Shown in pieces: positions 16,678 to 25,163 of a DNA stretch of 64,000 nucleotides. Below the pieces are notes generated by a model that was given only the letters and a program-made list of their open reading frames with translations, had not been told where the DNA came from and searched no databases. The stretch lies in NCBI RefSeq assembly GCF_024298845.1, contig NZ_CP101156.1, positions 62,001 to 126,000 on the forward strand, written 5' to 3'. The position numbers and the translations under genes were made by a program. Within the stretch, counting starts at the first letter, position 1; each line of letters begins with the position of its first letter. The stretch is from Natronosalvus amylolyticus. Lineage in GTDB: Archaea > Halobacteriota > Halobacteria > Halobacteriales > Natrialbaceae.

Positions 16678-16838
16678 ACCCGGTACGCGGTTCCCATCTT
16701 TTTGTTCTCGATTTTGCCGTTCTTCGGCCGCTGAGCGATGTCTTCGCGTTTCTGCGTCAGTATCGAGCGTAGGCTCTGGCTCTCGAGTAGCTGCAGAGCG
16801 CTCTCGAGTCCAGCACTGATCCGCCTCGAGTGCCAACG
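16674..16838 (-). pseudogene. Possible decayed small gene (no start codon)
   Basis: A minus-strand frame of 54 codons ends with a protein-like tail: SALQLLESQSLRSILTQKR, then EDIAQRPKNGKIENKKMG and TAYRV. No ATG, GTG or TTG start is present in this frame, and a stop codon lies directly upstream, while another frame supplies an ATG at 16909. A frameshift in a small gene would explain it, but the family is unknown. It could also be chance. Confidence 0.3.
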
Positions 16839-17029
16839 CTACGCTTCGGTAACTGTGTCCGTCGCCGACAGCGAATCGTTCTTCGCCAGTGCCAACCCGG
16901 TCGGACATCTTATTTCCACAGTACCAACCCGGTCGGACTCCCCAGCCGTATCCGGCCAAACCCCGTGGGCTGGCTCAACCCTTAACATCCAGGCGAGCAC
17001 ACTCGAGAGTATGAAACGAGGTGATTTCG
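16678..17029. other. Intergenic stretch of 352 bases
   Basis: Apart from the possible decayed frame at its left, it holds a short direct repeat, ACCCGGTCGGAC at 16898-16909-type and ACCAACCCGGTCGGACTC near 16923-16940, and CCCTTAACAT near 16979-16988, a likely promoter element for sppA. Confidence 0.4.
17018..17025 (+). promoter_or_regulatory. Shine-Dalgarno sequence of sppA
   Basis: GAGGTGAT is complementary to the 3' end of archaeal 16S rRNA (AUCACCUC) over eight bases. It lies five bases in front of ATG 17030 and therefore favours that start over the in-frame GTG at 17021, which falls inside it. Confidence 0.75.
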
Positions 17030-18031
17030 ATGGGGCGTAGCCGTTCCATCTTGCGTCTACTGTTCGTCGTGGTGGGAACGCTCGTGATTGCAGCCGTGGG
17101 TGTGGGCCTGTTCGTCGTCTATCCGACGACGATCGCCGACGTGCTCGGGGTCGTCCTCGCACTCGGACTCGCTGTGTTCGGCGTCCGGGTGGCCAGTTCT
17201 ATCGCGAGGGATGTGTTTGCCGATTACAACGTTGCGGAAGTGGCCGTCGACGGGCCGATCACGCGAGATGGGGGTGGTGGACCGATGCCTGCAAGTCCGC
17301 GGTCGACGCCGGCCGACGATATCGTCGAACAGATCGACCGGGCCAACGACGACAGCAACGTCGACGCCCTGGTCGTCAAACTCAACACGCCGGGCGGTGA
17401 GGTCGTCCCGAGCGACGACATCAAACTCGCTGCCGAGCGGTTCGAGGGCCCGACGATCGCCTACGCGACGGACCTCTGTGCCAGCGGTGGCTACTGGATC
17501 GCCAGCGGCTGTGACGAACTCTGGGCGCGAGACGCCAGCATCGTCGGCTCGATCGGCGTTATCGGCTCGCGAGTCAACGCGTCGGAACTGGCCGAGAAAG
17601 TCGGACTGTCCTACGAGCAGTTCACCGCCGGCGAGTACAAAGACGCCGGCGTGCCGCTTCGAGACCTCGAGGAGGACGAACGCGAGTACCTGCAGGGCAT
17701 CGTCGACGGCTACTACGACTCGTTCGTCGAACGGGTGAGTGAAGGGCGCGGGCTCGATCCCGAGTTCGTCAAAGAAACCGAGGCGCGGGTGTACCTCGGC
17801 ACTGACGCTCACGAAAACGGATTGGTCGACACTCTCGGCACGCGAGCAGATCTCGAGGAAGCACTTGCCGAGCAACTCAACCTCGCTCCCGACGAACTCG
17901 TCATCGAATCGTTCGAACCGGAGCGGCCGCTGCTTGGTCGACTCGGGGCGGGTGCCCGCTCGGTAGCGTTCGCCTTCGGGGCTGGTGTCTCGAGTGTGGT
18001 TGCAGAACACGAATTCCGATTGCGAAGCTGA
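17030..18031 (+). CDS. sppA: Signal peptide peptidase SppA-type membrane protease (S49)
   Basis: 333 residues from ATG 17030. Two membrane helices near the N-terminus (residues 7-30 and 35-55) are followed by an S49 peptidase domain on the outer side. The catalytic Ser is in DLCASGGYWIAS (Ser152) and the general-base Lys in TAGEYKDAG (Lys204), the usual Ser-Lys dyad; VKLNTPGGEV and VGSIGVIGSR are the flanking conserved blocks. It should degrade cleaved signal peptides or other membrane-bound peptides. Length matches archaeal SppA rather than the double-domain enterobacterial form. The next gene, DUF373, follows on the same strand but has its own TATA-like box. Confidence 0.92.
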   Translation: MGRSRSILRLLFVVVGTLVIAAVGVGLFVVYPTTIADVLGVVLALGLAVFGVRVASSIARDVFADYNVAEVAVDGPITRDGGGGPMPASPRSTPADDIVEQIDRANDDSNVDALVVKLNTPGGEVVPSDDIKLAAERFEGPTIAYATDLCASGGYWIASGCDELWARDASIVGSIGVIGSRVNASELAEKVGLSYEQFTAGEYKDAGVPLRDLEEDEREYLQGIVDGYYDSFVERVSEGRGLDPEFVKETEARVYLGTDAHENGLVDTLGTRADLEEALAEQLNLAPDELVIESFEPERPLLGRLGAGARSVAFAFGAGVSSVVAEHEFRLRS

Positions 18032-18137
18032 TCGCCAGGTTACGAACGCAAACCGAAGTAAATCTTTGAGGTGAGATGGCAACGCCTCGAGATGTTTCGT
18101 TACGATTGCGCCAAACTGTGGCCGAACGAGTAAGTGG

Positions 18138-18143
18138 TTTTAT
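18138..18143 (+). promoter_or_regulatory. TATA box of the DUF373 gene
   Basis: TTTTAT lies 26-31 bases in front of GTG 18169. It falls inside the longer frame that begins at 18076, so it supports the internal GTG as the real start. Confidence 0.6.
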
Positions 18144-18168
18144 CGTCGCAGAGAATGCATCGGCAACC

Positions 18169-19464
18169 GTGACAACGCTGGTGGTCTGTCTCGACCGGAC
18201 TGATGACGTCGGTCGTCGGACCGGCTTGCGGACGCCCATCGTCGGGTGGGAAGCTGTCCGCGCGCTGGTGACCGACGTCGGCCTCGCCGATCCGGAGGAT
18301 TCGGGCGTCAATACGTTGCTCGAGTCACTGCGGGTAGCCCAGAGTCTGCGAGACGAAAACGAAGAAACCGTCGTTGCCGTCGTTTCGGGTGACCGAGAGT
18401 CGATGGTGTCCGCCGACCGAGCGGTTGCTCGCCAGATCGACGACCTGATGGCCGAGTACGAACCGGAGTCGGCCATCGTCGTCATCGATAGCGCCGAGGA
18501 CGAACGGCTCGTCCCCATCGTCGAAAGTCGCGTACAGGTCGACGCTGTCGACCGGGTCGTCGTCCGCCAGGCCAGGGATATCGAGTCGACGTACTACCTG
18601 CTCAAGCAGTTCCTGGCTGATGAGGAACTTCGACAGACGATTCTCGTCCCACTTGGAATCACGTTGCTCGTATTCCCGATTCTGGCGACGGTCTTCAGCC
18701 CGGCTATCGGGGCGGCAACGATTACCGCCGTCATCGGACTGTTCTTGCTGTACAAAGGGTTCAGCATCGACGAACTACTCACGACCTTCGCCAAACAGGC
18801 CCGGGAGTCACTTTACTCCGGACAGGTGTCGGTCGTCACCTACGTCGTCGCTATCGGATTGACGCTCGTTGGCCTCTTCGTGGGTGCCCTCGGTGTATCG
18901 AACCTCGGAGAAACGGAGGGCGCCATCGTCCCAACCATGCAGTTCGTCTTCGACAGCATTCCGTGGCTCACTGCCGCGGCACTGACTGCCAGTACCGGCC
19001 GTCTCCTCGACGAGATCATCCGCGAAGAGCCCATCCGAAGTTCGTTTCTCCATCTCCCGTTTCTCGCAGTTGCCGTCGGCCTGGTCGTGCGAGGGTTTGC
19101 CGCTTTCTTCCTCGAGCAACAGGGACAACTCGATCCACTCGTCATCGACCAACCGGGAATCGCCACCGTCGCGCTGACGCCAGGACAACGGCTCGCGGTT
19201 TTCGTCGCCGGAGGGGTACTCTTGAGCCTGATCGGGGTCCGGACGGTTTCGTCGATGGCTGGCAATCGTCTTGCCAATGGGGAATCGGACGGAAACGCCG
19301 ACGAGGCTGGGAGTAAATCCGCTAACAACTCCGAAACGAGCGCTGCGGACGCACTCGAGTCGGACTCTCCTCGAGATGGCTCGCCATCGAAGCCGTCTGG
19401 TGACGCCGAAATGACTGATGGTGGGTCGAAAGCGAACGACGGTGAGGGCGAATCCGACGGGTAA
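18169..19464 (+). CDS. DUF373 family membrane protein
   Basis: 431 residues from GTG 18169, chosen because family members begin with (M)TTLVVCLDRTDDVG and because a TATA box stands at the leaderless distance; an ATG at 18076 would add 31 unrelated residues. The N-terminal 150 residues form a soluble domain with DDVGRRTGLRTPIVGWEA and VVIDSAEDERLVPIV. Then follow about six membrane helices (TILVPLGITLLVFPILATV, VVTYVVAIGLTLVGLFVGA and others). The last 70 residues are an acidic Ser/Asp/Glu-rich tail. It is an archaeal family of unknown function. Confidence 0.88.
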   Translation: MTTLVVCLDRTDDVGRRTGLRTPIVGWEAVRALVTDVGLADPEDSGVNTLLESLRVAQSLRDENEETVVAVVSGDRESMVSADRAVARQIDDLMAEYEPESAIVVIDSAEDERLVPIVESRVQVDAVDRVVVRQARDIESTYYLLKQFLADEELRQTILVPLGITLLVFPILATVFSPAIGAATITAVIGLFLLYKGFSIDELLTTFAKQARESLYSGQVSVVTYVVAIGLTLVGLFVGALGVSNLGETEGAIVPTMQFVFDSIPWLTAAALTASTGRLLDEIIREEPIRSSFLHLPFLAVAVGLVVRGFAAFFLEQQGQLDPLVIDQPGIATVALTPGQRLAVFVAGGVLLSLIGVRTVSSMAGNRLANGESDGNADEAGSKSANNSETSAADALESDSPRDGSPSKPSGDAEMTDGGSKANDGEGESDG

Positions 19465-19534
19465 CAGCCGCTTGGTGTCGGCACCAGTGACGACGACTCG
19501 GTAGCCCTTTCACTCAGGGCCCGAAACGACTGCC

Positions 19535-20260
19535 ATGAGCGAAGCGACTGGCTCCTGGATTGGGCTCTTTTCTGGGGGTAAAGATTCGTCGTGGGCCGTC
19601 TACCAGGCTCTCGAGCGTGGGCTGTCCGTCGACCGACTGGTCACTGTCCACCCGTCGGGTGACTCCTATATGTATCACGTACCGGAGACCAGACTGGCGA
19701 CACTGGCGGCAGAAAGCATGGGTATCCCGCTGCTCGAGGTCGAACCGGACGCGTTCGACGCCGAATCGGCGAGCGACTCCGGTCGGCAGGGAGACCGGGA
19801 ACTCGAGCCGATGGAAGCGGCGCTGACCGAACTCGATGCAGCACTCGACGGCGGCATCGCTGGCGTGACGGCCGGTGCCGTCGAAAGCGAGTTCCAGACG
19901 AGTCGGATCGAAGCCATGTGTGACCGACTCGAGTGTGACCTGTACGCTCCGCTGTGGCAGGCAGACCCGCGCGAACTGGCCGACGCGATGCTCGAGGCGG
20001 GCTTCGAAATAATCATCGTGCAGGTTGCTGCGGCTGGCCTGGACGATTCGTGGCTGGGACGAACCATCGACGAGAACGCGCTCGACGAACTCGAGACACT
20101 GGGCGAGGAGTACGGTGTTCACTTACTTGGCGAGGGTGGCGAGTTCGAAACGCTGGTCGTCGATGGGCCACACATGGACCGTCGAATCTCGCTCGAGTAC
20201 GACACCGAGTGGGAGGGGACTCGCGGCCGTATTCGCGTTCGAGACGCGTTTCTCGAGTAA
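19535..20260 (+). CDS. dph6: Diphthine-ammonia ligase (Dph6-like, ATP-pyrophosphatase fold)
   Basis: 241 residues. The PP-loop SGGKDSSWA at residues 14-22 binds ATP. The family blocks AGAVESEFQTSRIEAMCDRL, PLWQADPRELADAMLEAGF, the DDSWLGRTID loop and GEGGEFETLVVDGP are in order. The enzyme amidates diphthine on elongation factor 2, the last step of diphthamide formation. It is the single-domain archaeal form. It ends 17 bases from the convergent hypothetical gene. Confidence 0.92.
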   Translation: MSEATGSWIGLFSGGKDSSWAVYQALERGLSVDRLVTVHPSGDSYMYHVPETRLATLAAESMGIPLLEVEPDAFDAESASDSGRQGDRELEPMEAALTELDAALDGGIAGVTAGAVESEFQTSRIEAMCDRLECDLYAPLWQADPRELADAMLEAGFEIIIVQVAAAGLDDSWLGRTIDENALDELETLGEEYGVHLLGEGGEFETLVVDGPHMDRRISLEYDTEWEGTRGRIRVRDAFLE

Positions 20261-20277
20261 TCTCCTTCCGGCGTCTC

Positions 20278-20985
20278 CTACGAGGTCGTGGTCAGTTCGA
20301 ACAGCTCCATCACCGCGTCTCGTTCATCGCTGTCAGTGTACGTCCACCAGGCGAGTCGATCGATCTCGAGCAGGCGATACTCGGTGGTGAGCGACAGCCA
20401 TTCTGCCGAGGCGAGTGTCCGGAGCGGTTCGTTGGTGTCAAGCAGTGCTACGACGGCTTCCGTTCGAATCGCGTCGACGAGTTGCTCGAGACTCGGGTCC
20501 GGTTTCGCGGTGTCGATACCGGCCAGTTGTCGAAGATACTGAAACGAGGACGGGCCAATGCCGGAAATTTTCCCGATCGGATCTCGCTGATAGCGGTACA
20601 CGTCGGCTTCACTCGCCCATCCCTGGAGTGCGTCGAAATCGTCGGCTTCCGGGCGGTCTGCTAGCACCTGTGCAGCCTCGAGGAGGACGTGACGTTTGCG
20701 CTCGGCACCGATGACTTCTACCAGCGTCTCATCTTCGATATCGAGGGCCGCCAGGTCGGCAAACGAGGTGAGCGAATCGTCGGCCAGAAATGACGTTTCG
20801 AACCGCTCGACTGTCGGTCGGACTCCTGATGCGTATCGCTGGCCCGTCGTCGACGCTGCGGCTTCCACGAGCAAGCCGAGTGGGTCGTCTCCAGTGGGGT
20901 GATCGAAGGTGAGATATGCCTCGGCGAGCTCGGCATACGGTGTCCCTTCGGCGTAGCCGTCGAGAACCTCCTGCGGCGTTGGCAT
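20278..20985 (-). CDS. Haloarchaeal protein with helix-hairpin-helix motif
   Basis: 235 residues from ATG 20985 (MPTPQEVLDGYAEGTPYAEL); a GTG at 21000 is also possible. No family with known function is recognised. The segment IGKISGIGPSSFQYLRQLAG near residue 150 is a clear helix-hairpin-helix of the kind used by DNA glycosylases of the HhH-GPD group, and it is followed by DTAKPDPSLEQLVDAI, a typical continuation. No catalytic Lys-Asp pair is certain. It may bind DNA without sequence preference or be a glycosylase relative. Confidence 0.7.
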   Translation of the reverse strand: MPTPQEVLDGYAEGTPYAELAEAYLTFDHPTGDDPLGLLVEAAASTTGQRYASGVRPTVERFETSFLADDSLTSFADLAALDIEDETLVEVIGAERKRHVLLEAAQVLADRPEADDFDALQGWASEADVYRYQRDPIGKISGIGPSSFQYLRQLAGIDTAKPDPSLEQLVDAIRTEAVVALLDTNEPLRTLASAEWLSLTTEYRLLEIDRLAWWTYTDSDERDAVMELFELTTTS

Positions 20986-21139
20986 GGCTCTTGTCGGCAC
21001 CTAACACAGCCGGGGGTGATAGGTGTATCGACCGCTTTACACGTTTTTGGACGACTTTCTGGAAGCGGTGACTGTCTTGGTTGTACTCTCCGAAGCGGTT
21101 CTCGATGGCTCGAATCCGGCCGATTTTTGAATATCGTCT

Positions 21140-22114
21140 TTATTCGGCGGTGCCGTTCGTAATCGTCGTATGGGCACCGATGAGCGCCCCGGCGAGGTCC
21201 ATGTTCTCCAGATGCGTGCCCTCGTCGATAATCGACTGTCGAATATCGGCGTGACGGACGACGGCGTCGGGGAAGATAACCGCGTGATCGACCGACGTAT
21301 TCTCGAGCGTTGCCCCGTCCATCACGTGGACGTTTTCGCCGATTTCCGCGCTCTCGAGCGTGGCGGACTCGGCGACGAGTGAACTGCCATTCAGGTGCCA
21401 GGCGACCGCATCGAGGTAGCTCTCGGGCGTTCCGATGTCGAACCAGGCATCTTCGAACGTGTAGGCGTAGGTCGTCTCGCGCGCTTGCAGCCACTGGATG
21501 AACCAGCCGGGTTCGTCCGGATTGTTCCCTTTCTCGAGATACGTCGACAAAAGCGAGAGGCTCGACCGCGGAAACGCATAACAGGCAATCGACACTAACG
21601 TGCTGTTGGGTTGGTCGGGTTTCTCCTGAAAGTCGACGACCTGCTCGCCGTCGAGTTCGACGAGACCGTACGATTTGGCCTTTTCGCGGGAGCCAACGTC
21701 GTACGCTGCGAGCGTCGGTGCGTCCCGTTGCTCGAAGTAATCGATGAACGATGAGACGTTGAAACTGATCAGGTTGTCGCCGGCGACCACTACCAGATCG
21801 TCGTGGATACGTTCGCGCTCGACCAGCTGGGCCAGTGCCCCGACCACGCCGAACTTTTCGTCCTCCGCGGACGTGTCCTCGACCGAGAGCTGCGGTTTTT
21901 CGAACGAGGACTCGGCAAGGTGGGCCTCGAACTCGGCTTCGAACCGTTCGTTCGTGCTGACGTACACCGTCTCGATTCGCTCATCAGCCTCGAGTTCACG
22001 AAAAATCCGGTCGATAACGGTCGATTCACCGATAGGGAGAAACATCTTGGGCCGATGTTTGGTGATTGGCCACAGTCGCGTCGCATACCCGCCAGCCAGG
22101 ACGACGGCCTTCAT
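21140..22114 (-). CDS. Sugar-phosphate nucleotidyltransferase (copy 2)
   Basis: 324 residues, the same length and layout as the copy at 1065-2039: AGGYATRLWPITKHRPKMFLP, AGDNLISF near residue 113, VDFQEKPDQPNSTLVSIACY near 180, the GWFIQWLQ segment, and a beta-helix tail (GENVHVMDGATLENTSVDHA). The two differ throughout at scattered positions, so the duplication is old, not a recent copy. It should make an NDP-sugar from a sugar-1-phosphate. Which of the two serves trehalose, exopolysaccharide or glycoprotein synthesis is open. Confidence 0.9.
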   Translation of the reverse strand: MKAVVLAGGYATRLWPITKHRPKMFLPIGESTVIDRIFRELEADERIETVYVSTNERFEAEFEAHLAESSFEKPQLSVEDTSAEDEKFGVVGALAQLVERERIHDDLVVVAGDNLISFNVSSFIDYFEQRDAPTLAAYDVGSREKAKSYGLVELDGEQVVDFQEKPDQPNSTLVSIACYAFPRSSLSLLSTYLEKGNNPDEPGWFIQWLQARETTYAYTFEDAWFDIGTPESYLDAVAWHLNGSSLVAESATLESAEIGENVHVMDGATLENTSVDHAVIFPDAVVRHADIRQSIIDEGTHLENMDLAGALIGAHTTITNGTAE

Positions 22115-22153
22115 ACCTCGGCTTTCACTGGCGGCATGTAAGTCACTTACCTT

Positions 22154-22522
22154 TCATTTCTTGTCAGGTTTCGCGGGGCTATTGTCATCCGACTCGATAG
22201 CTTCGCCGTTCGAAACCACCCGTTCGAGTACGATGCCGTCCTCGAATCTTCCCCGTTCATCGGCCTTTTCCTGGCGACGACGCTCGAGCTCCGCGACGGA
22301 CCACCCCTCGTATACACAGATTGCGTGGACGACCTCGAGTACGTCTGCCAACTCCTCAAGACTGCGATCGGTCCGAAACTCACCGAGTTCTTCTTCGAAT
22401 TTCTCGAACAGATGTCGTTCGTAGGCTTCTCCTTCGGCGACGTGGACGATAGGTCGCTCGCCGCTTTCTTCGATAATCCGTGGAATATCGTCTCGGACGA
22501 GTTTGTCGTATTCTTCGGTCAT
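22154..22522 (-). CDS. MazG-like / phosphoribosyl-ATP pyrophosphohydrolase-type protein
   Basis: 122 residues. It starts MTEEYDKLVRDDIPRIIEES and has the helical NTP-pyrophosphatase metal pattern: EKFEEELGEF (E-E-x-x-E) followed by SLEELADVLEV (E-x-x-D). This family of house-cleaning enzymes splits pyrophosphate from non-canonical nucleotides; members near this form are usually called phosphoribosyl-ATP pyrophosphohydrolase-like. The gene is alone, so a role in histidine synthesis is unlikely. The C-terminal 20 residues are hydrophilic. Confidence 0.85.
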   Translation of the reverse strand: MTEEYDKLVRDDIPRIIEESGERPIVHVAEGEAYERHLFEKFEEELGEFRTDRSLEELADVLEVVHAICVYEGWSVAELERRRQEKADERGRFEDGIVLERVVSNGEAIESDDNSPAKPDKK

Positions 22523-22638
22523 ACTGCGTCTTCTCGAAGACGCGGGCCGTCAGCGTTCCGATCCCAGTCAGGTTTCGGCCACCGGAAACGCTGCCGCCAC
22601 CACCTACACGTAAGCCACTCGAGTGAGTACAGGTCCGT

Positions 22639-22932
22639 ATGCGAGAAGCCGACGAGACCACGAGACAGCGTCTCGCCGATCACCTCCGCCGACAGCCATC
22701 GACGCCGAGTGCACTGGCGGAGGAGTTCGCTCTGTCCGTTGGCGCGATCATGCGCCACCTCGAGCACGTCTCTCGGTCGGTCGACGGAAGCGAGGACGAA
22801 CAGTTTCTGGTTGCGCCACCGACCTGTCGTGCCTGTGGCTTCGATGGGTTCGACGACCTGTTGAACATCCCCTCGAGATGTCCCTCCTGTAAGGGTGAGT
22901 CAGTCGAGGAACCGGCGTTTACGATCGAGTGA
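22639..22932 (+). CDS. HTH regulator with C-terminal zinc ribbon
   Basis: 97 residues. An N-terminal winged-helix segment (RQRLADHLRRQPSTPSALAE, ALSVGAIMRHLEHV) is followed by a zinc ribbon with two CxxC pairs, CRACGF and CPSCKG, 18 residues apart. This matches the archaeal ArsR-like regulator plus zinc-ribbon family (COG3357 type). It probably binds DNA; the regulated genes are unknown. It precedes another small HTH gene by 150 bases on the same strand. Confidence 0.85.
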   Translation: MREADETTRQRLADHLRRQPSTPSALAEEFALSVGAIMRHLEHVSRSVDGSEDEQFLVAPPTCRACGFDGFDDLLNIPSRCPSCKGESVEEPAFTIE

Positions 22933-23081
22933 TCTCAAGTCGACACGAATATCAGTCGCGAAAGCGAGAGTCCGGGTATGAATCGCCGAGAAGGAGATCA
23001 GCGGGCGGCCCGCTCCGCTCGCTGTCACCGGTCGGTGTTACAGCCGGATTTCCGTGCTTCAATTGCAGGTGGTCGCGTTCG

Positions 23082-23438
23082 ATGACGGACCCTGCTGCAT
23101 CGAACGACCATCCGAATCTGGCACACGATGCGATGGAGTGGCTCGAAAACAGATCGGAGCCGAACGAGCACATCGACGAAGTGTTCTCGGTTCTCGCCGC
23201 TCAGCGCCGACGGCTGTTGCTCGAGGTGCTGGTCGAGTACGAACGCGAGATGACGTTGCCTGACGCTGCAGAAGAGGTCGCCCAGCGAGAAACGGGCCGC
23301 TCTATCACCGACCTGTCCGCCCAGCAGGTCTCAGACATCTACATCTCGCTCTATCACGATCATCTCCCTCGACTGGTTTCAGCAGGCTTGCTCGAGTACG
23401 AACAGGAAAACGACCTGGTTGCCCTGGCAACGGCGTGA
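23082..23438 (+). CDS. DUF7344-type HTH protein
   Basis: 118 residues from ATG 23082 (MTDPAASNDHPNLAHD). The core EVFSVLAAQRRRLLLEVLVE, then the long helix and YHDHLPRLVSAGLLEYEQEN, is the winged-helix pattern common in haloarchaeal regulators of the DUF7344 group. The frame is open upstream to 22929, overlapping the previous gene, but that part has non-coding composition. Target unknown. Confidence 0.82.
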   Translation: MTDPAASNDHPNLAHDAMEWLENRSEPNEHIDEVFSVLAAQRRRLLLEVLVEYEREMTLPDAAEEVAQRETGRSITDLSAQQVSDIYISLYHDHLPRLVSAGLLEYEQENDLVALATA

Positions 23439-23488
23439 TTGGCCCGGGCGAATGCGAATTCTCCGTCTCTCGGGGGTAGAAACCGCGC

Positions 23489-23905
23489 TCAAAACTCCAC
23501 GTTCGACGTCGAAGCGAGATCGGTATCGTCGGTCTCGAGCGGTCCCGTCCCGACGAAGTCGTAGTTTTCGTCGGTGAGATACACGTCACCGTCTTCGACA
23601 GCGACGTCGACGCTATCGAGATACGCTCCCTCACACGGTCCGAACGTGCAGTATCCGCTGTCGGCTTCGAAGTATGCACCGTGGTTCTGGCAGACGAACT
23701 CACCGTTTCGCATGGCCGCGCCTTCGCCTTTGTCGATCGGGATGTGGCGGTAGTGCTGGCAGGCATTGACCCAGGCAGTGACGTCGCCGTTCTGGCGGTG
23801 GAGTATGATCTCTTTTTCCTCGTTGTCGGCCGTTTCGACCTGCACGATGGTCGTCGTCTCGGTCGGCACCGCCTCCAGTGACAGCATGGGCGAACGCTCC
23901 TCCAT
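23489..23905 (-). CDS. Rieske [2Fe-2S] domain protein
   Basis: 138 residues. The cluster ligands are Cys49 and His51 in ACQHYRH and Cys72 and His75 in VCQNHGAYFE, the C-x-H...C-x2-H spacing of Rieske proteins. After the second motif comes CTFGPCEGAYL, which closes the cluster loop. There is no membrane anchor, so it is a soluble ferredoxin-type electron carrier or a small subunit of an oxygenase. A second start at Met7 (23887) is possible. The partner enzyme is not adjacent. Confidence 0.9.
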   Translation of the reverse strand: MEERSPMLSLEAVPTETTTIVQVETADNEEKEIILHRQNGDVTAWVNACQHYRHIPIDKGEGAAMRNGEFVCQNHGAYFEADSGYCTFGPCEGAYLDSVDVAVEDGDVYLTDENYDFVGTGPLETDDTDLASTSNVEF

Positions 23906-24002
23906 CGACTCGGACTTTCGGTGGGTGGAAGGTGAACGTTTTGGGATTTGTCCCCGGCACTGGCAACGTGACCTTTAGGACGGTCCGGGCGAACGTGGCT
24001 GT

Positions 24003-25076
24003 ATGGACACCGCGCTCATCTACGGTGCCTACGGTTATACGGGTTCGTTGATCGTCGACGAGGCCGTCGCTCGTGGTGGCTCTCCGGTGGTAGCCGGGCG
24101 GGACGGAGAGCGACTTCGAGACGTTGCAACCGAGCACGAACTCGAGAGTCGCGTGTTTGACCTCGAACGTGGTCGCGCTATCGAACGCGCACTCGACGGT
24201 ATCGACGTCGTGTGCAACTGTGCGGGTCCGTTCGTCGAGACCGCAGCCCCACTGGTCGAGGCCTGCCTCGAGACCGGGACGGACTATCTGGATATCACCG
24301 GTGAGTTTCAGGTGTTCGACCGACTGGCCGACGAGGACGAACGGGCGATAGCCGCCGGCGTTACCGTCCTCCCCGGCGTCGGCTTTGACGTCGTCCCGAC
24401 GGATTGTCTCGCCGTCATGCTCGCCGACCGGGTACCCGGGGCGACCGAATTAACGCTCGCTATTGCGAGCACGAGTTCGGTGTCACGCGGGACGGCGAAA
24501 ACGATGGTCGAGTCACTTGGGTCTGGTGGCGTGGTTCGCCGACGCGGTCGACTCGTTCAGGTGCCGACAGCCTACGACGTCCGGGAGATCGATTTCGGCG
24601 AGCGCGTCGGCGTAACCCCGGCCGTTACGGTTCCCTGGGGCGACATCGTTACGGCCGCTCACAGTACCGGTATCGAAACGATTTCGGTCTATGCCGGTGT
24701 TTCGAAGCGGGCGATCCGCGCGCTCAGAGCCGGCGGCTCACTCGAGTCAATCGCCGGAACTGCTCCGGTCAAATCCACACTCGAGCGCCTGATCGACGCG
24801 ACCGTCGACGGGCCGGACGGGCGAGAACTCACCCAGGACCGTGCCGTCGTCTGGGGTGAGGTCACCGACGGTAAAACGCGTCTTCGAGGGCGTCTCGAGA
24901 CGCCAAATCCGTATGCACTGACCGTCGAAACCGCTACCAGTGCCATCGAACGGACGCTCGATGACGACGTTCCTGCGGGCTTTCAGACGCCGGCAACGGC
25001 CTTTGGCCCCGAGTTCATCCTCGAGTGTTCGGCGGTCGATCGGTGGATCGACGAGCCGATGGCCGTGCCCTCGTGA
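24003..25076 (+). CDS. Saccharopine dehydrogenase-like / trans-acting enoyl reductase family protein
   Basis: 357 residues. The N-terminus ALIYGAYGYTGSLIVDEAV is a Rossmann dinucleotide-binding motif, followed by CNCAGPFVETAAPLVEACLE and YLDITGEFQVFD, the standard blocks of the saccharopine dehydrogenase/trans-acting enoyl reductase family. GVGFDVVPTDCLAV follows near residue 128. These enzymes use NAD(P)H on varied substrates; lysine metabolism is not implied. The gene is single. Confidence 0.85.
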   Translation: MDTALIYGAYGYTGSLIVDEAVARGGSPVVAGRDGERLRDVATEHELESRVFDLERGRAIERALDGIDVVCNCAGPFVETAAPLVEACLETGTDYLDITGEFQVFDRLADEDERAIAAGVTVLPGVGFDVVPTDCLAVMLADRVPGATELTLAIASTSSVSRGTAKTMVESLGSGGVVRRRGRLVQVPTAYDVREIDFGERVGVTPAVTVPWGDIVTAAHSTGIETISVYAGVSKRAIRALRAGGSLESIAGTAPVKSTLERLIDATVDGPDGRELTQDRAVVWGEVTDGKTRLRGRLETPNPYALTVETATSAIERTLDDDVPAGFQTPATAFGPEFILECSAVDRWIDEPMAVPS

Positions 25077-25163
25077 GCAGGGAGCTGTTACAACCGGTCA
25101 GAATATTGGAGGAGCGAGCCGTCCACCCGCTCGAAGCCTTTCAACACCGTAACTGGCAACCGT

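Noticed and set aside
15808-16959. 383-codon minus-strand frame across the coiled-coil gene
   Set aside because: It mirrors the charged repeats of the real gene as a Leu/Val/Phe-rich shadow and has no plausible domain.
18076-18168. ATG 18076 as start of DUF373
   Set aside because: A TATA box inside this segment and the family start at TTLVVCLDR favour GTG 18169.
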